NCBI GenBank assembly: GCA_001464625.1
Contig: LNFJ01000014.1
Coordinates: 1-64,000 of the forward strand
Direction of reading: 5' to 3'
DNA length: 64,000 nucleotides
DNA from: Bacteroidia bacterium Ga0077558
Lineage (GTDB): Bacteria; Bacteroidota; Bacteroidia; Chitinophagales; Chitinophagaceae
Shown here: positions 40,171 to 49,336 of the stretch, piece by piece
Layout of the letters: the number at the start of each line of letters is the position of its first letter
Position numbering within the stretch: the stretch's first letter is position 1
The notes under the pieces: model-generated
Told to the model about the DNA's origin: nothing
The model's database searches: none
What the model saw: only the letters and a program-made list of their open reading frames with translations
Made by a program: the position numbers and the translations under genes

Positions 40171-40490
40171 TATTTATAAACCTCCTCTGTTATAGTTTCA
40201 TTGAGGTTATATTCTGCGGCAATTGATTGCAATGATTCAATTTCTGGATTACTACCCGATTTTGTTTCGCTGTTCTTAAAAATAACAGCAGCATTGATAA
40301 TTAGTACCAGCAAAAGTGCAGCTACTGCATATACAGGTTTAAAAATCCATGATTTGGGGGCAACAGGTTCAATGTCTTTCTCCATCCTGGCCTTTAACCG
40401 GGTATAAAAGAAATCTGGCGTTGTAGCCCGTTGTATCCCATCGAGGCTATTTAGAACCTCATCTCCTGTGTTATTTCTTTTAGTATCCAT
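40170..40490 (-). CDS. Putative anti-sigma or membrane-associated protein, sigma-operon member
   Basis: 106 aa, single TM 'PVYAVAALLLVLIINAAVIF', between the ECF sigma gene and the Spy/CpxP-like gene. Confidence 0.6.
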   Translation of the reverse strand: MDTKRNNTGDEVLNSLDGIQRATTPDFFYTRLKARMEKDIEPVAPKSWIFKPVYAVAALLLVLIINAAVIFKNSETKSGSNPEIESLQSIAAEYNLNETITEEVYK

Positions 40491-40545
40491 AATTCATAGT
40501 TTTTGACGTTAAGCCCTCTAAAAACCTTCGACAACCGGAAACTAC

Positions 40546-41109
40546 TCAATCCTTTTCTTTTTCCAATATTTTCCGGAGATTTTGCTTTGCCCGGTGCATC
40601 AACGACTCAATGGCCGGAACAGAAGTCTGCATAATATCGCTTATCTCCTGATAACTAAGGTCTTCCAATTTATGAAGGGTAAAAGCTGTTTTTTGATTTT
40701 CAGGCAATTGATTGATGGCCTTAAAGAGTTTCGATGCATTTTCCTTCCTGTCCATCGCCACACCGGGATGATTGAAATCAGGAATTTCATACAACGGCTC
40801 GTTGTCATCGCCAAATAGACGCTGCAAAAACCCAAATCGTTTCTTGCTTTTGCGACTTCTTAAAAGATCGAGGGACCGGGTAGTTGTAATCCGGTACATC
40901 CAGGTGGAAAGCTTGGACTCAGCTTTAAAAGAATGGATTGAGCGGAATACCTGTATAAATACCTCCTGTGCTACATCTTCGGCGTCTTCCGCATTTTGTA
41001 CAATACCGATAGCAGTATTAAATACCCTATCCTTGTAGTTGTCTACCAGGAACTTAAATGCAGCTTCATCCCCGTTTCGCAGGCCTTGTATCAGTTCAAT
41101 CTCTGTCAA
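40546..41109 (-). CDS. RNA polymerase ECF sigma-70 factor
   Basis: 'EDVAQEVFIQVFRSIHSFKAESKLSTWMYRITTTRSLDLLR', 'QKTAFTLHKLEDLSYQEISDIMQTSVPAIESLMHRAKQNLRK'. Confidence 0.95.
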   Translation of the reverse strand: MTEIELIQGLRNGDEAAFKFLVDNYKDRVFNTAIGIVQNAEDAEDVAQEVFIQVFRSIHSFKAESKLSTWMYRITTTRSLDLLRSRKSKKRFGFLQRLFGDDNEPLYEIPDFNHPGVAMDRKENASKLFKAINQLPENQKTAFTLHKLEDLSYQEISDIMQTSVPAIESLMHRAKQNLRKILEKEKD

Positions 41110-41262
41110 CGAATGGTGTGGTTGTTTTGCGGTGTAACTTACAACATGTCTTTAAAATAATATCAGTAATAGGTTATAAATAAAACATATACTGGTAATA
41201 GCACTTTAAAAATAATGACAGACAGCCTTATCACATTGCAATAAAACAATATTTGGTAATTT

Positions 41263-42045
41263 TTATTTACCCATCCATTTTTTAAAATCGGTAACTTTTT
41301 CCCGGCTTACCAATGCCTCTTTATCAACGGCAGGCTTTAATCCGAGTATTAAGCGATTGCCAAAATAATCATCAATTTTATCTACACTGGCAATGCTTAC
41401 ATAAAATGAACGGCTGATACGGAAGTAACTTTCAGGATCAAGCATCTCTTCTAAATCATCCATCGTATAATCAACTACAAACTTTCTGTTGTCGGAGGTT
41501 CTGAAAAAATTCAGTCGCCCATCGCTAAAGAAATAGGCTATTTCTTCTACATCAACCGAAACTAATTTCTGCCCCTGCTTTACTAAAAAACGTTTGCGAT
41601 ATTCTTTCGGCTGTAATTTTTGTTGCAATTCCTTTACCAGGCTATCCATATTAAAACCACCAGTAGTGTTTTCTTTTCCTGCATAAATATTTTTCAATTT
41701 TTTGTATTTACTTAATGCAGCTGCAAGTTCTTCCTGCTGCACTGGTTTCAACAAATAATCTATACTGTTCACTTTAAAAGCTTTTAAGGCGTACTCATCG
41801 TAAGAGGTTGTAAATACAACCGGGCTTTTAACTTCTACCAGGTTAAATATTTCAAAGCTTTGGCCATCTGCCAGTTCTATATCCATTAAAATTAAATCTG
41901 GCTTCGGGTTCTCTTGCAGCCATTCTACAGCGGCTTTTATACTATCTGCTGTACCGGCTACAATTGCCTCTTCATCAACAGCAGCTAATGTTTTTCTTAA
42001 TTTTTTTACGGCCAGCTCTTCGTCTTCAATAATTAGAATTTTCAT
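41263..42045 (-). CDS. LytTR family response regulator
   Basis: Receiver 'MKILIIEDEELAVKKLRK...PDLILMDIELADG...VFTTSYDEYALKAFKVNSIDYLLKP' plus LytTR 'RFLVKQGQKLVSVDVEEIAYFFSDGRLNFF'. Confidence 0.95.
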   Translation of the reverse strand: MKILIIEDEELAVKKLRKTLAAVDEEAIVAGTADSIKAAVEWLQENPKPDLILMDIELADGQSFEIFNLVEVKSPVVFTTSYDEYALKAFKVNSIDYLLKPVQQEELAAALSKYKKLKNIYAGKENTTGGFNMDSLVKELQQKLQPKEYRKRFLVKQGQKLVSVDVEEIAYFFSDGRLNFFRTSDNRKFVVDYTMDDLEEMLDPESYFRISRSFYVSIASVDKIDDYFGNRLILGLKPAVDKEALVSREKVTDFKKWMGK

Positions 42046-42083
42046 ATGTGGTGTTTTGTGTGTTAATATTATTGGTTGGATGG

Positions 42084-43154
42084 TCAGTTATTTTGATTTT
42101 TGTTTTCAGGTACTGTTTGTCTATTCCAAATTAATGGCAGTACAGCCATAAAGTTTTTATCTCCTTCCAGTACCTGAAAGCCATCTTCATTCATCAATTT
42201 ATATTTCGCCTTTATATTGGTTAAACCAATACCTGCTGATTTTGCCCGTTGCTGACGGCGTTGCAAATTATTATTTACCACAAGCTGTTTGCCTGAAGTA
42301 GTAAATATTTCAATTATTAAGGGGTATTTTTTACTGAGCACATTGTGCTTTACTGCATTCTCCACCAACAACTGTAAACTTAGCGAGGGCAATAAATAAG
42401 GATAATATTTTTTATCAACTTCAAAATGCAGTTGTAATGCTTCGCCATGCCTTGTTCGCAGGAGCTGATAGTAATTATTAATAAACTTCAACTCTTTATC
42501 GAGAGTGGTCATGCTGCTTTCATTACTGCTCAATAAATAACGATATACTTTGCTTAATTCATTTAAAAAAACTTCGGCTTGCTTTTTATCTTCTGTTATG
42601 AGGCTGGATAGTGTATTAAAACAGTTAAACAAGAAATGCGGATTTACCTGCCCCTTTAAATTTTCCAATTCCTGGTCAATAGCCATTTTTTCTACCTGCT
42701 CCTTCTCCGACAAACTCTCCTTATATTTTTCCAGAATATAAATCACTTCCCATAACGTTTCAAATATGAGGTTGACGGAAAGCCCAACCATAAAACCATA
42801 CTTTAAATCCCGCTGACGCATTGTATAACCAGCAATATTAAAAGTATCGAACACAAAAAAGATCAGCAATACCGAGGGGGTCATTATAAGAAGATTCACA
42901 AAAAGCTTATAAACAACCCTGGTGGTAGTTTGCTCTAGAGATGGGTACTTACGTCGCAACCACAGATCATACTGTGAATGTGAAAACCAGGAAAAGAACC
43001 CTATAGTGTAAATAAATAAATAGCCATAGAGCCATGGTTCCCAATCACTATACATTCTTTTACCATACATTATATAGCAAAGAGAAAAGCTGATAAAAGG
43101 CATGGAAAGCAAAAAACCCCGGGTGTGTGCTTTTGGTGGTCTATAGAATCTCAT
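42084..43154 (-). CDS. LytS/YehU-type sensor histidine kinase
   Basis: 'LKGQVNPHFLFNCFNTLSSLI', 'LQLLVENAVKHN', 'AGIGLTNIKAKYKLM'. Confidence 0.93.
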   Translation of the reverse strand: MRFYRPPKAHTRGFLLSMPFISFSLCYIMYGKRMYSDWEPWLYGYLFIYTIGFFSWFSHSQYDLWLRRKYPSLEQTTTRVVYKLFVNLLIMTPSVLLIFFVFDTFNIAGYTMRQRDLKYGFMVGLSVNLIFETLWEVIYILEKYKESLSEKEQVEKMAIDQELENLKGQVNPHFLFNCFNTLSSLITEDKKQAEVFLNELSKVYRYLLSSNESSMTTLDKELKFINNYYQLLRTRHGEALQLHFEVDKKYYPYLLPSLSLQLLVENAVKHNVLSKKYPLIIEIFTTSGKQLVVNNNLQRRQQRAKSAGIGLTNIKAKYKLMNEDGFQVLEGDKNFMAVLPLIWNRQTVPENKNQNN

Positions 43155-44203
43155 ATCACCACCTCCTCTTTGTCTATCAACGGTAAAATAATTTCACGGA
43201 CTGTAGCTGTTTCGTAAATTTCTACTGCAGGCTTGTTCAGCAGTTTGTACTTTTTTACCAAATTATCAAGACCTTCTTCACATACAACATTTTCCTTTCT
43301 ATTTTTTAAGCTTACGGAGTTAGTAATAAGAAGTTTGTTATCATAACTGCTGATATTTATTTGAAGAGGTTCTGCTTTACTTGCTGAATTCGTGTAAATA
43401 ATATTTTCCAGAACGATATGCAGGCTTAAAGGGGGCAAGTATTTTTTTTCATCTTCTTTATTGATTCCAATTGTAGTGGCTATCGCATTTCCAAACCTTG
43501 CTTCAGTAAGGTATAAATAAGAGTTTGCAAATTTCAATTCTTCTTCCAATGTTACCAGTTGCTCTTCATCGCATCCCAGCATATAACGATGCACTTTCGT
43601 CATTTCATTTAAAAAAATTTCTGCTTCTATTTCATTCTCGTTAATTAAACTGGAAAGGGAGTTAAAACAATTAAATAAGAAATGAGGATTAACCTGGCCT
43701 CTTAACCCTAAAAGTTTTGTTTTTTGATAGTTGTTTCTAAGCTGCTCTGTTTCAGTTACCGAAATTTTCCAGGCTTCCCAATTAGAAAGGCCTTCATTAA
43801 TAAATGTAATAATTGTACTGGTAACACACCCAAACAACACAGCCCACCAAAAACGGCTGATTAGCGCAGGACAGGAAAGTAATTGTAACAAGTTATGATA
43901 AGTATATAATCCAGTTACCAATAAAATATTCATTACATAAAACACCGGTAACATTGTTCCAATGCGTCTGAATAGATCGCTATTTAATGGAAATCTTTTT
44001 TGAATGATAGTGGCTACATAGCCAAAAAGAAAGTAGCCTAATGTCATCAGGTAAATAACACTAAATGCAAAAGAAGCTAAAAAGAGTCCCAGCGAATTAA
44101 AAATGCAAGACCCAAAAACAATTGCATTCATCCCTACCACATAGGGAATCATGATCCATACAAAAACCAGGAATTCTTTGTTATTGTACCTGTTGAATGC
44201 CAT
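43151..44203 (-). CDS. LytS/YehU-type sensor histidine kinase homologue with divergent ATPase motifs
   Basis: 'LRGQVNPHFLFNCFNSLSSLI' intact; N-box 'LHIVLENIIYTNSAS' and G-box 'EEGLDNLVKKYKLL' divergent; overlaps the next gene by 4 nt. Confidence 0.88.
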   Translation of the reverse strand: MAFNRYNNKEFLVFVWIMIPYVVGMNAIVFGSCIFNSLGLFLASFAFSVIYLMTLGYFLFGYVATIIQKRFPLNSDLFRRIGTMLPVFYVMNILLVTGLYTYHNLLQLLSCPALISRFWWAVLFGCVTSTIITFINEGLSNWEAWKISVTETEQLRNNYQKTKLLGLRGQVNPHFLFNCFNSLSSLINENEIEAEIFLNEMTKVHRYMLGCDEEQLVTLEEELKFANSYLYLTEARFGNAIATTIGINKEDEKKYLPPLSLHIVLENIIYTNSASKAEPLQINISSYDNKLLITNSVSLKNRKENVVCEEGLDNLVKKYKLLNKPAVEIYETATVREIILPLIDKEEVVI

Positions 44204-44305
44204 ATATCTAAGTTAATATAAAGCCCGGGCAGATTCTCTACTCCCCTGTCCCGGTTGCATTTGTTTCGGATAAGCTGTAGAAACCGGCGTATGAATTGAA
44301 AGGCC

Positions 44306-47300
44306 TTAAACCCTTATAATAAATATTAAAAATGTGCCTTTCTCATCGCTTTGTATATGTACTTTGGCGTTGATGGCGGCAGCCCGGTTTTTTATTTCAA
44401 CAATATGCTTTAAAGCAGGGCTGTCGGATTTAGGCAACGCTACCCCGGCAGACAACACCCTTAAATGCAACAACGGTTTATCATAATCAAATTGCACAAT
44501 TGTTTTCTTTGAACCTAACTCTTCAACCAGCATGATCAAAGCAAGCTTATAAATTATAATAAGCTCATGCCGTGTTTTCATGCTTAAGTTAAGAGCCGCC
44601 ACATTATTATCGGTTTGAACATCTACGATTACTGCATGCCTGTTTTGCATTGCATGGGCCACTTCATGTAGCCGTTCAATTGTTTTAGGCATGCTATCAT
44701 TCTTTGGATCTATACTCCACAATACATCATTCATTGCAATTACCATATTGCGACTTTTCTGCTGTATTTGTTGTATAAATTCTTTTGACTGCTCTGGTTG
44801 CTTATCTGCTTTTATACTGGCAATTTCACTTAGTACGTTAATGTTCTGTAATGCTGTACTAACATCCTGGTGTAAGTTTCCGGCAATGGCTGTTCGGATT
44901 TCCTGTTCCTTTTTTAAACGTTGCATACGCTGCTTGTCGAAGCTAAAAAACAACGCTCCTACAATTAACGCCAGCAAGCTATAAAACCACCATGCCTTCC
45001 AGAATGGTGCTTGTACATGGAATTTTATACTCGTAATTGGCCCTAATTTTCCATTCTCATCCCTGCTTGCTGTTTTGAAGGTGTAGGTACCGGGTGGCAA
45101 ATAGCTATAAACAGCCTGGTTATTATTACCCGCTTGCATCCAATCTTTATCTAAGCCTTCAAGTATATAATAAATTGGATAGGTATTTTGAAAAGTAAGA
45201 GTAGATAAATCTATGATAATTGAATTCTGTTTGTATAATAACCTTACAACTTTCTCATTCATCAGTGAATCCACTGAAACGGGTATATTCATTATGGAAA
45301 CGGCCGTTATTTCAACCACAGGAACTTTATAATTAACAACTGTTATCTGTTCCGGGTCAAAAACAAGTATATCATGGGCTGTACCAACAGCAATACGTCC
45401 GTTATCAAGCATCGTAGCAGCAGCCGTGTTGAATGAAGTGGTGTGCACCCCATCTGATGCAATATAAGAGCTCAATTTTCTTTTTTCTGGGTGATAGCTT
45501 TCTATACCAAATGCGGTGGCCATCCATACATATCCATTTTTGTCTACCATGAGATTAGAAATATCATTAGTAGTAAGACCTCTATCAGTAGTAAGGTGAG
45601 AAATGCTATCAGTCTTTATATTAAGTATGTTTAAACCGTTTGCTGCAATAACAAACAGGGTGTCGTTATACTGAGCAATATCGGGCACATGATCAGCCCG
45701 CAGTTTTTTACCCCCTGTTCCTTTGGAATTATATTGCTTAATGATAGTTCCATCATTACTATTGATTCTAAAAACGCCATTTACCTCAGTAGCAACCCAT
45801 ATATCCCCATGTTTATCGGTAATCATCCGTGGAATGACACTTTCAAATTTATGTAGCAAAGAAAACTTATTGGTCACAGCATCCCATTTCACTATATCGC
45901 CCCGTTGAGTACCAAACCAGAGATTGCCATTTTTGTCTTCTGTAAGTTGCCGAATGGTGCTATTTCCAAATACAGGAGAATGAATTTTTTCTGTAGTGTT
46001 TGTGTTAGGATGATAAATAAAAATGATGCCTCCCTGATCTCCTCTCCAAACATCACCGTTACCCCGCTGGTGAAGACACCATACCATTCCTGAATGATCT
46101 TTAAGGGATTGTGCGGCAATTGAACTTTTTACAGGATTAAAATTTTTGTCAAATGAAAAAAGACCATTCCCCCATGTGCTTACCACGATAGTTCCATCTT
46201 TCATTTGCAATACATCGGTAACATCGGGAGTATAAATCGAATCTTTGCCAAATTGCCGGAGTGCCACTGCTTTAAACCGTTGCCCGGACGGATTAAACCG
46301 AAATAGTCCTTTGTCAGTTCCTACCCATATATTTTTCTCCCTGTCTTCAAACACACGGCTTACTCCATCAAATCTTATACTATACTCCCCCGGTAAGTTT
46401 GCAGGTATCGACTCAACACCTAATTTATCCGCAGTAAGTTTTGCAAACAAGTTTTGTCCGGCAAACCAAATTGATCCATCGTCTAATTCTGTGATCCCAT
46501 GCAATTCATAATACCTGCCGCTAACAGATTCTCCCAAAATATCCTGCCATATTAATGTTTTGTTTGTACCAGGGTCGTAACTTTTAATTTTTAACCCTGT
46601 AAGCGGCCAGGAAGTAATCCAGAAACGATTGCTTTTATCAACATAAGCAAAAATTACTGTTGTTAAATCTGAAAATGCATTTATAACAGGGTCATTATCT
46701 GTATTGTGCCCCCTGTATGAAACGGATTTATTTTTTGTATTAAATTTTACGAGGCCTGAGTCGCTGCCAACCCAATAATTTTTTAGTTTATCCTGCCATA
46801 CAAAATAAAATTTCCAGTTAGTTGGCATATGAAAAATTTGCTCTTCTTGTATAAAAGCTTTTTTCTCTTCGTTATATACCAGCACACCATGACCAACAAT
46901 AACAACCATTATATTTCCATCATGGTCAACAAGCATTCCTCCCTTTGACCGGGTTAATACATTAGGATGAGCTTGGACTGGCACTTCATGAAAAGAAAGG
47001 TCAACAGTATTCATGTATCCAACTCTAAAGCCACCGAATAAAATCCAGAGACGACCTTTGTTATCCATCTGGATAATATGGACTGCGCCATCCAGAATCG
47101 TTCCCTGTGTATTTGCTTTATGCCGAAATGAAATAAAACGTTTGCCATCGTATCGTTGCAAGCCAGCACTACTTCCCACCCATATATATCCCTTAGGATC
47201 TTGCTGTACAGACAGAACATTGTTTGAAAGCAAGCCATCCTTTGTACCCAAATGAGAAAACAGGTATTGCCCGCCGGTTTGTGCCAGCACAGGAATACCT

Positions 47301-47338
47301 GTAATTATCATAAAAAAAAATAATAGCAGCCGAAACAA
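44306..47338 (-). CDS. Two-component regulator propeller sensor with degenerate C-terminal kinase module
   Basis: 'DGLLSNNVLSVQQDPKGYIWVGSSAGLQRYDGKRF' propeller repeats, Y_Y_Y domain 'YYILEGLDKDWMQAGNNNQAVYSYLPPGTYTFKTASRDENG', TM, 'LHQDVSTALQNINVLSEIA' HisKA_3-like helix. Confidence 0.9.
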   Translation of the reverse strand: MFRLLLFFFMIITGIPVLAQTGGQYLFSHLGTKDGLLSNNVLSVQQDPKGYIWVGSSAGLQRYDGKRFISFRHKANTQGTILDGAVHIIQMDNKGRLWILFGGFRVGYMNTVDLSFHEVPVQAHPNVLTRSKGGMLVDHDGNIMVVIVGHGVLVYNEEKKAFIQEEQIFHMPTNWKFYFVWQDKLKNYWVGSDSGLVKFNTKNKSVSYRGHNTDNDPVINAFSDLTTVIFAYVDKSNRFWITSWPLTGLKIKSYDPGTNKTLIWQDILGESVSGRYYELHGITELDDGSIWFAGQNLFAKLTADKLGVESIPANLPGEYSIRFDGVSRVFEDREKNIWVGTDKGLFRFNPSGQRFKAVALRQFGKDSIYTPDVTDVLQMKDGTIVVSTWGNGLFSFDKNFNPVKSSIAAQSLKDHSGMVWCLHQRGNGDVWRGDQGGIIFIYHPNTNTTEKIHSPVFGNSTIRQLTEDKNGNLWFGTQRGDIVKWDAVTNKFSLLHKFESVIPRMITDKHGDIWVATEVNGVFRINSNDGTIIKQYNSKGTGGKKLRADHVPDIAQYNDTLFVIAANGLNILNIKTDSISHLTTDRGLTTNDISNLMVDKNGYVWMATAFGIESYHPEKRKLSSYIASDGVHTTSFNTAAATMLDNGRIAVGTAHDILVFDPEQITVVNYKVPVVEITAVSIMNIPVSVDSLMNEKVVRLLYKQNSIIIDLSTLTFQNTYPIYYILEGLDKDWMQAGNNNQAVYSYLPPGTYTFKTASRDENGKLGPITSIKFHVQAPFWKAWWFYSLLALIVGALFFSFDKQRMQRLKKEQEIRTAIAGNLHQDVSTALQNINVLSEIASIKADKQPEQSKEFIQQIQQKSRNMVIAMNDVLWSIDPKNDSMPKTIERLHEVAHAMQNRHAVIVDVQTDNNVAALNLSMKTRHELIIIYKLALIMLVEELGSKKTIVQFDYDKPLLHLRVLSAGVALPKSDSPALKHIVEIKNRAAAINAKVHIQSDEKGTFLIFIIRV

Positions 47339-47465
47339 GAGAAACTGGTTTTGTGGTCACCAAATTTAATCAACCTGCTTTATAAATTATATAGTTACCG
47401 GAATAAACTGGCACAACTGCATACAGGCTGTTATATTGACTGTATGAATTGTAAATCAGAATTCA

Positions 47466-47690
47466 TTAACCGGTAAGCAACCAAGATTCAGCAGCTCGTA
47501 ACTGGAATCCGTTCTCAATGATCTCATTTGGTTGGCTGAAAAGTTTATTGGAAGTATATCTCTTTTTCGATGCTGCATTTTTAATTAATGCCCGCTGAAG
47601 AAAATTATCTTGCTCAGACACACGGTTTATTTTGCTCTTATCTATTTTGCCGGTATCATCGGTTAAAAGAAATACTTTTTTCGTACTCAT
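47466..47690 (-). CDS. Small hypothetical protein
   Basis: 74-aa ORF in the accessory cluster near the cytochrome gene. Confidence 0.4.
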   Translation of the reverse strand: MSTKKVFLLTDDTGKIDKSKINRVSEQDNFLQRALIKNAASKKRYTSNKLFSQPNEIIENGFQLRAAESWLLTG

Positions 47691-47722
47691 AAAAAATCAT
47701 ATTTTATTCAATACTGAACAGG

Positions 47723-48322
47723 TCATTTTAATTGATGTGGCGGAATTGGCGCAGGTACCACATTTTGTACTGGTTTTGTTGATTTAAGAAAAGCGAAGAC
47801 ATCCCGCAAATCTTCATCTGTAAGGTTTTTATACTGCATCCATGGCATGGGCGGTAATAAGTCACGGCCATTTTCCATACCCTTGTATTTACCTTTTCGT
47901 AATGCAATTTTAAATTGATCAAAACTCCAGTTGCCAATACCCGTTGCATCACTCGTAATATTAGCAGCGAAAGAAGCACCCCACGGGCCAACAGCCGCAG
48001 TTAAATCATGTGCCATTAATGCCCACGACTTTAGTGTGGTAGTATCTACTTTAGGCATCGGTGCATCCGCAGGGCGACCAGAAAACCGCCGTTCGATATC
48101 CAATTCAGGTCCATTAGGACCAAATTTCTTTGGTGAATGGCAATCGTCACAACCCATTACAGTAACCAGGCATTCCCCATGCTTTACATTTTCCGGAGTG
48201 AAAACTAATCCTACAGTATCAGTAGTTGCTTTGTCCTTTGCCTCGCTGCTATTACAGGAAATAATAATTGCAAGGGCGGAAAGAACTGTTACGGATGAGA
48301 AAATTAGTGCTGTCTTTTTCAT
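47723..48322 (-). CDS. Secreted c-type cytochrome-like protein
   Basis: Lipobox 'LAIIISCNS'; heme motif 'CDDCH' with 'GVENGRDLLPPMPWMQYKNLTDEDLRDVFAFLKSTKPV'-like C-terminal (seen here as 'MENGRDLLPPMPW...'). Confidence 0.8.
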   Translation of the reverse strand: MKKTALIFSSVTVLSALAIIISCNSSEAKDKATTDTVGLVFTPENVKHGECLVTVMGCDDCHSPKKFGPNGPELDIERRFSGRPADAPMPKVDTTTLKSWALMAHDLTAAVGPWGASFAANITSDATGIGNWSFDQFKIALRKGKYKGMENGRDLLPPMPWMQYKNLTDEDLRDVFAFLKSTKPVQNVVPAPIPPHQLK

Positions 48323-48374
48323 ACTAAAGGTTTAATGATTATTGATTTTTGAATATATAGGCTTATGATAAATG

Positions 48375-48671
48375 CTATTGCATAAATTGTTCTGAAAGTG
48401 CGGATGGTAGTAAAGAAACCATCTTGTCGCTGTTTGTAGCAATACGTTTAAGCACTACAGTTTGTTGCTTAGTTTCAGCATAGCTGATATTCCCGTTTTG
48501 CAAAGCAGTATCCTCTTGCTTATTTGAATCTTCTACAGGTTTGTTGTTACTGATTACAGAAAACAGGAATACTGAAACAACACATAATAGTAACAACACG
48601 ATGCATGTTCTCAGGAGCAACACACATTGTTTTAAAGTAAGCTGTTTCATAAAAGAAGGTTTAATGGTCAA
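48375..48671 (-). CDS. Small single-TM hypothetical protein
   Basis: 98 aa; likely start at internal 'MKQLTLKQCVLLLRTCIVLLLLCVVSVFLFSV'. Confidence 0.5.
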   Translation of the reverse strand: MTIKPSFMKQLTLKQCVLLLRTCIVLLLLCVVSVFLFSVISNNKPVEDSNKQEDTALQNGNISYAETKQQTVVLKRIATNSDKMVSLLPSALSEQFMQ

Positions 48672-48796
48672 AAGTTTTTAATTAGAGTGTAAAGATGGAA
48701 GTGTAATTTTTTTGAAAAAAGAAGCTTGTGTATGAACTGCTATGCGACATGGATGAATTGAATATTTTATTGATACATAGCGACCCGTTCACCCAT

Positions 48797-48976
48797 TTAT
48801 ACCTGCATCATCATTTTTTCTGCAATGGGTCTTGCCACTTCATATATTTGTTTTCCTGTTTCAAAAATTACTTTCCACTCACTCATCACCAAAGAAAAAC
48901 TAATGATGGTTAGTACGGCAGTAACCAAATAGGTTTTTATCCATACTATGCTTTTGTTAATCAATTGCTGTTTCAT
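48797..48976 (-). CDS. Small single-TM hypothetical protein (59 aa)
   Basis: Minus strand reads 'MKQQLINKSIVWIKTYLVTAVLTIISFSLVMSEWKVIFETGKQIYEVARPIAEKMMMQV*'; below the ORF-track length cutoff. Confidence 0.55.
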   Translation of the reverse strand: MKQQLINKSIVWIKTYLVTAVLTIISFSLVMSEWKVIFETGKQIYEVARPIAEKMMMQV

Positions 48977-49131
48977 AAAAAAAGGTTTTGCGTTTCTGAT
49001 TTCTTAAACAAAGATGCAATCAAGAATTACAGAAAGAAAGGCTACACTGTATGAAGTGTAACCACTATTACATGAACTGAAATAAAAATGTAAATGGTTA
49101 GAAAACGTTAATAGCTGTTAACAGGGATTAA

Positions 49132-49159
49132 CAAAAAAAGCCACTCAAAATTGAGAGGC
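49132..49159 (-). terminator. Intrinsic terminator for the minus-strand accessory block
   Basis: Minus strand: GCCTCTCAA-TT-TTGAGTGGC followed by TTTTTTT (one mismatch in a 9-bp stem). Confidence 0.75.
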
Positions 49160-49168
49160 TGAAGTGTA

Positions 49169-49206
49169 GATGGTAGCCCCGGCCCTCCCAACGTCGAACC
49201 AGATTT
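49169..49206 (-). other. tRNA 3'-end-like sequence, possible attachment-site remnant at the element boundary
   Basis: Minus strand reads '...TCTGGTTCGACGTTGGGAGGGCCGGGGCTACCATCTAC', with TTCGA T-loop-like and GGGGCTACCA acceptor/CCA-like elements; T-stem does not pair and there is no full tRNA. Confidence 0.3.
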
Positions 49207-49336
49207 TGGAAGATTTGAAGACATTGGGAGACTTTGGGTGACAATAGGATTAATAACAGGAAATAGTTTGTTCGACTTTTCTTTTAGTACTAATGGGCAT
49301 GTCTGAATAATATTTCCCAACTGTTTACTAAAGGTG

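Noticed and set aside
49169-49206. Complete tRNA gene
   Set aside because: Only 3'-end-like elements are present; no D-arm or anticodon arm and the T-stem does not pair.
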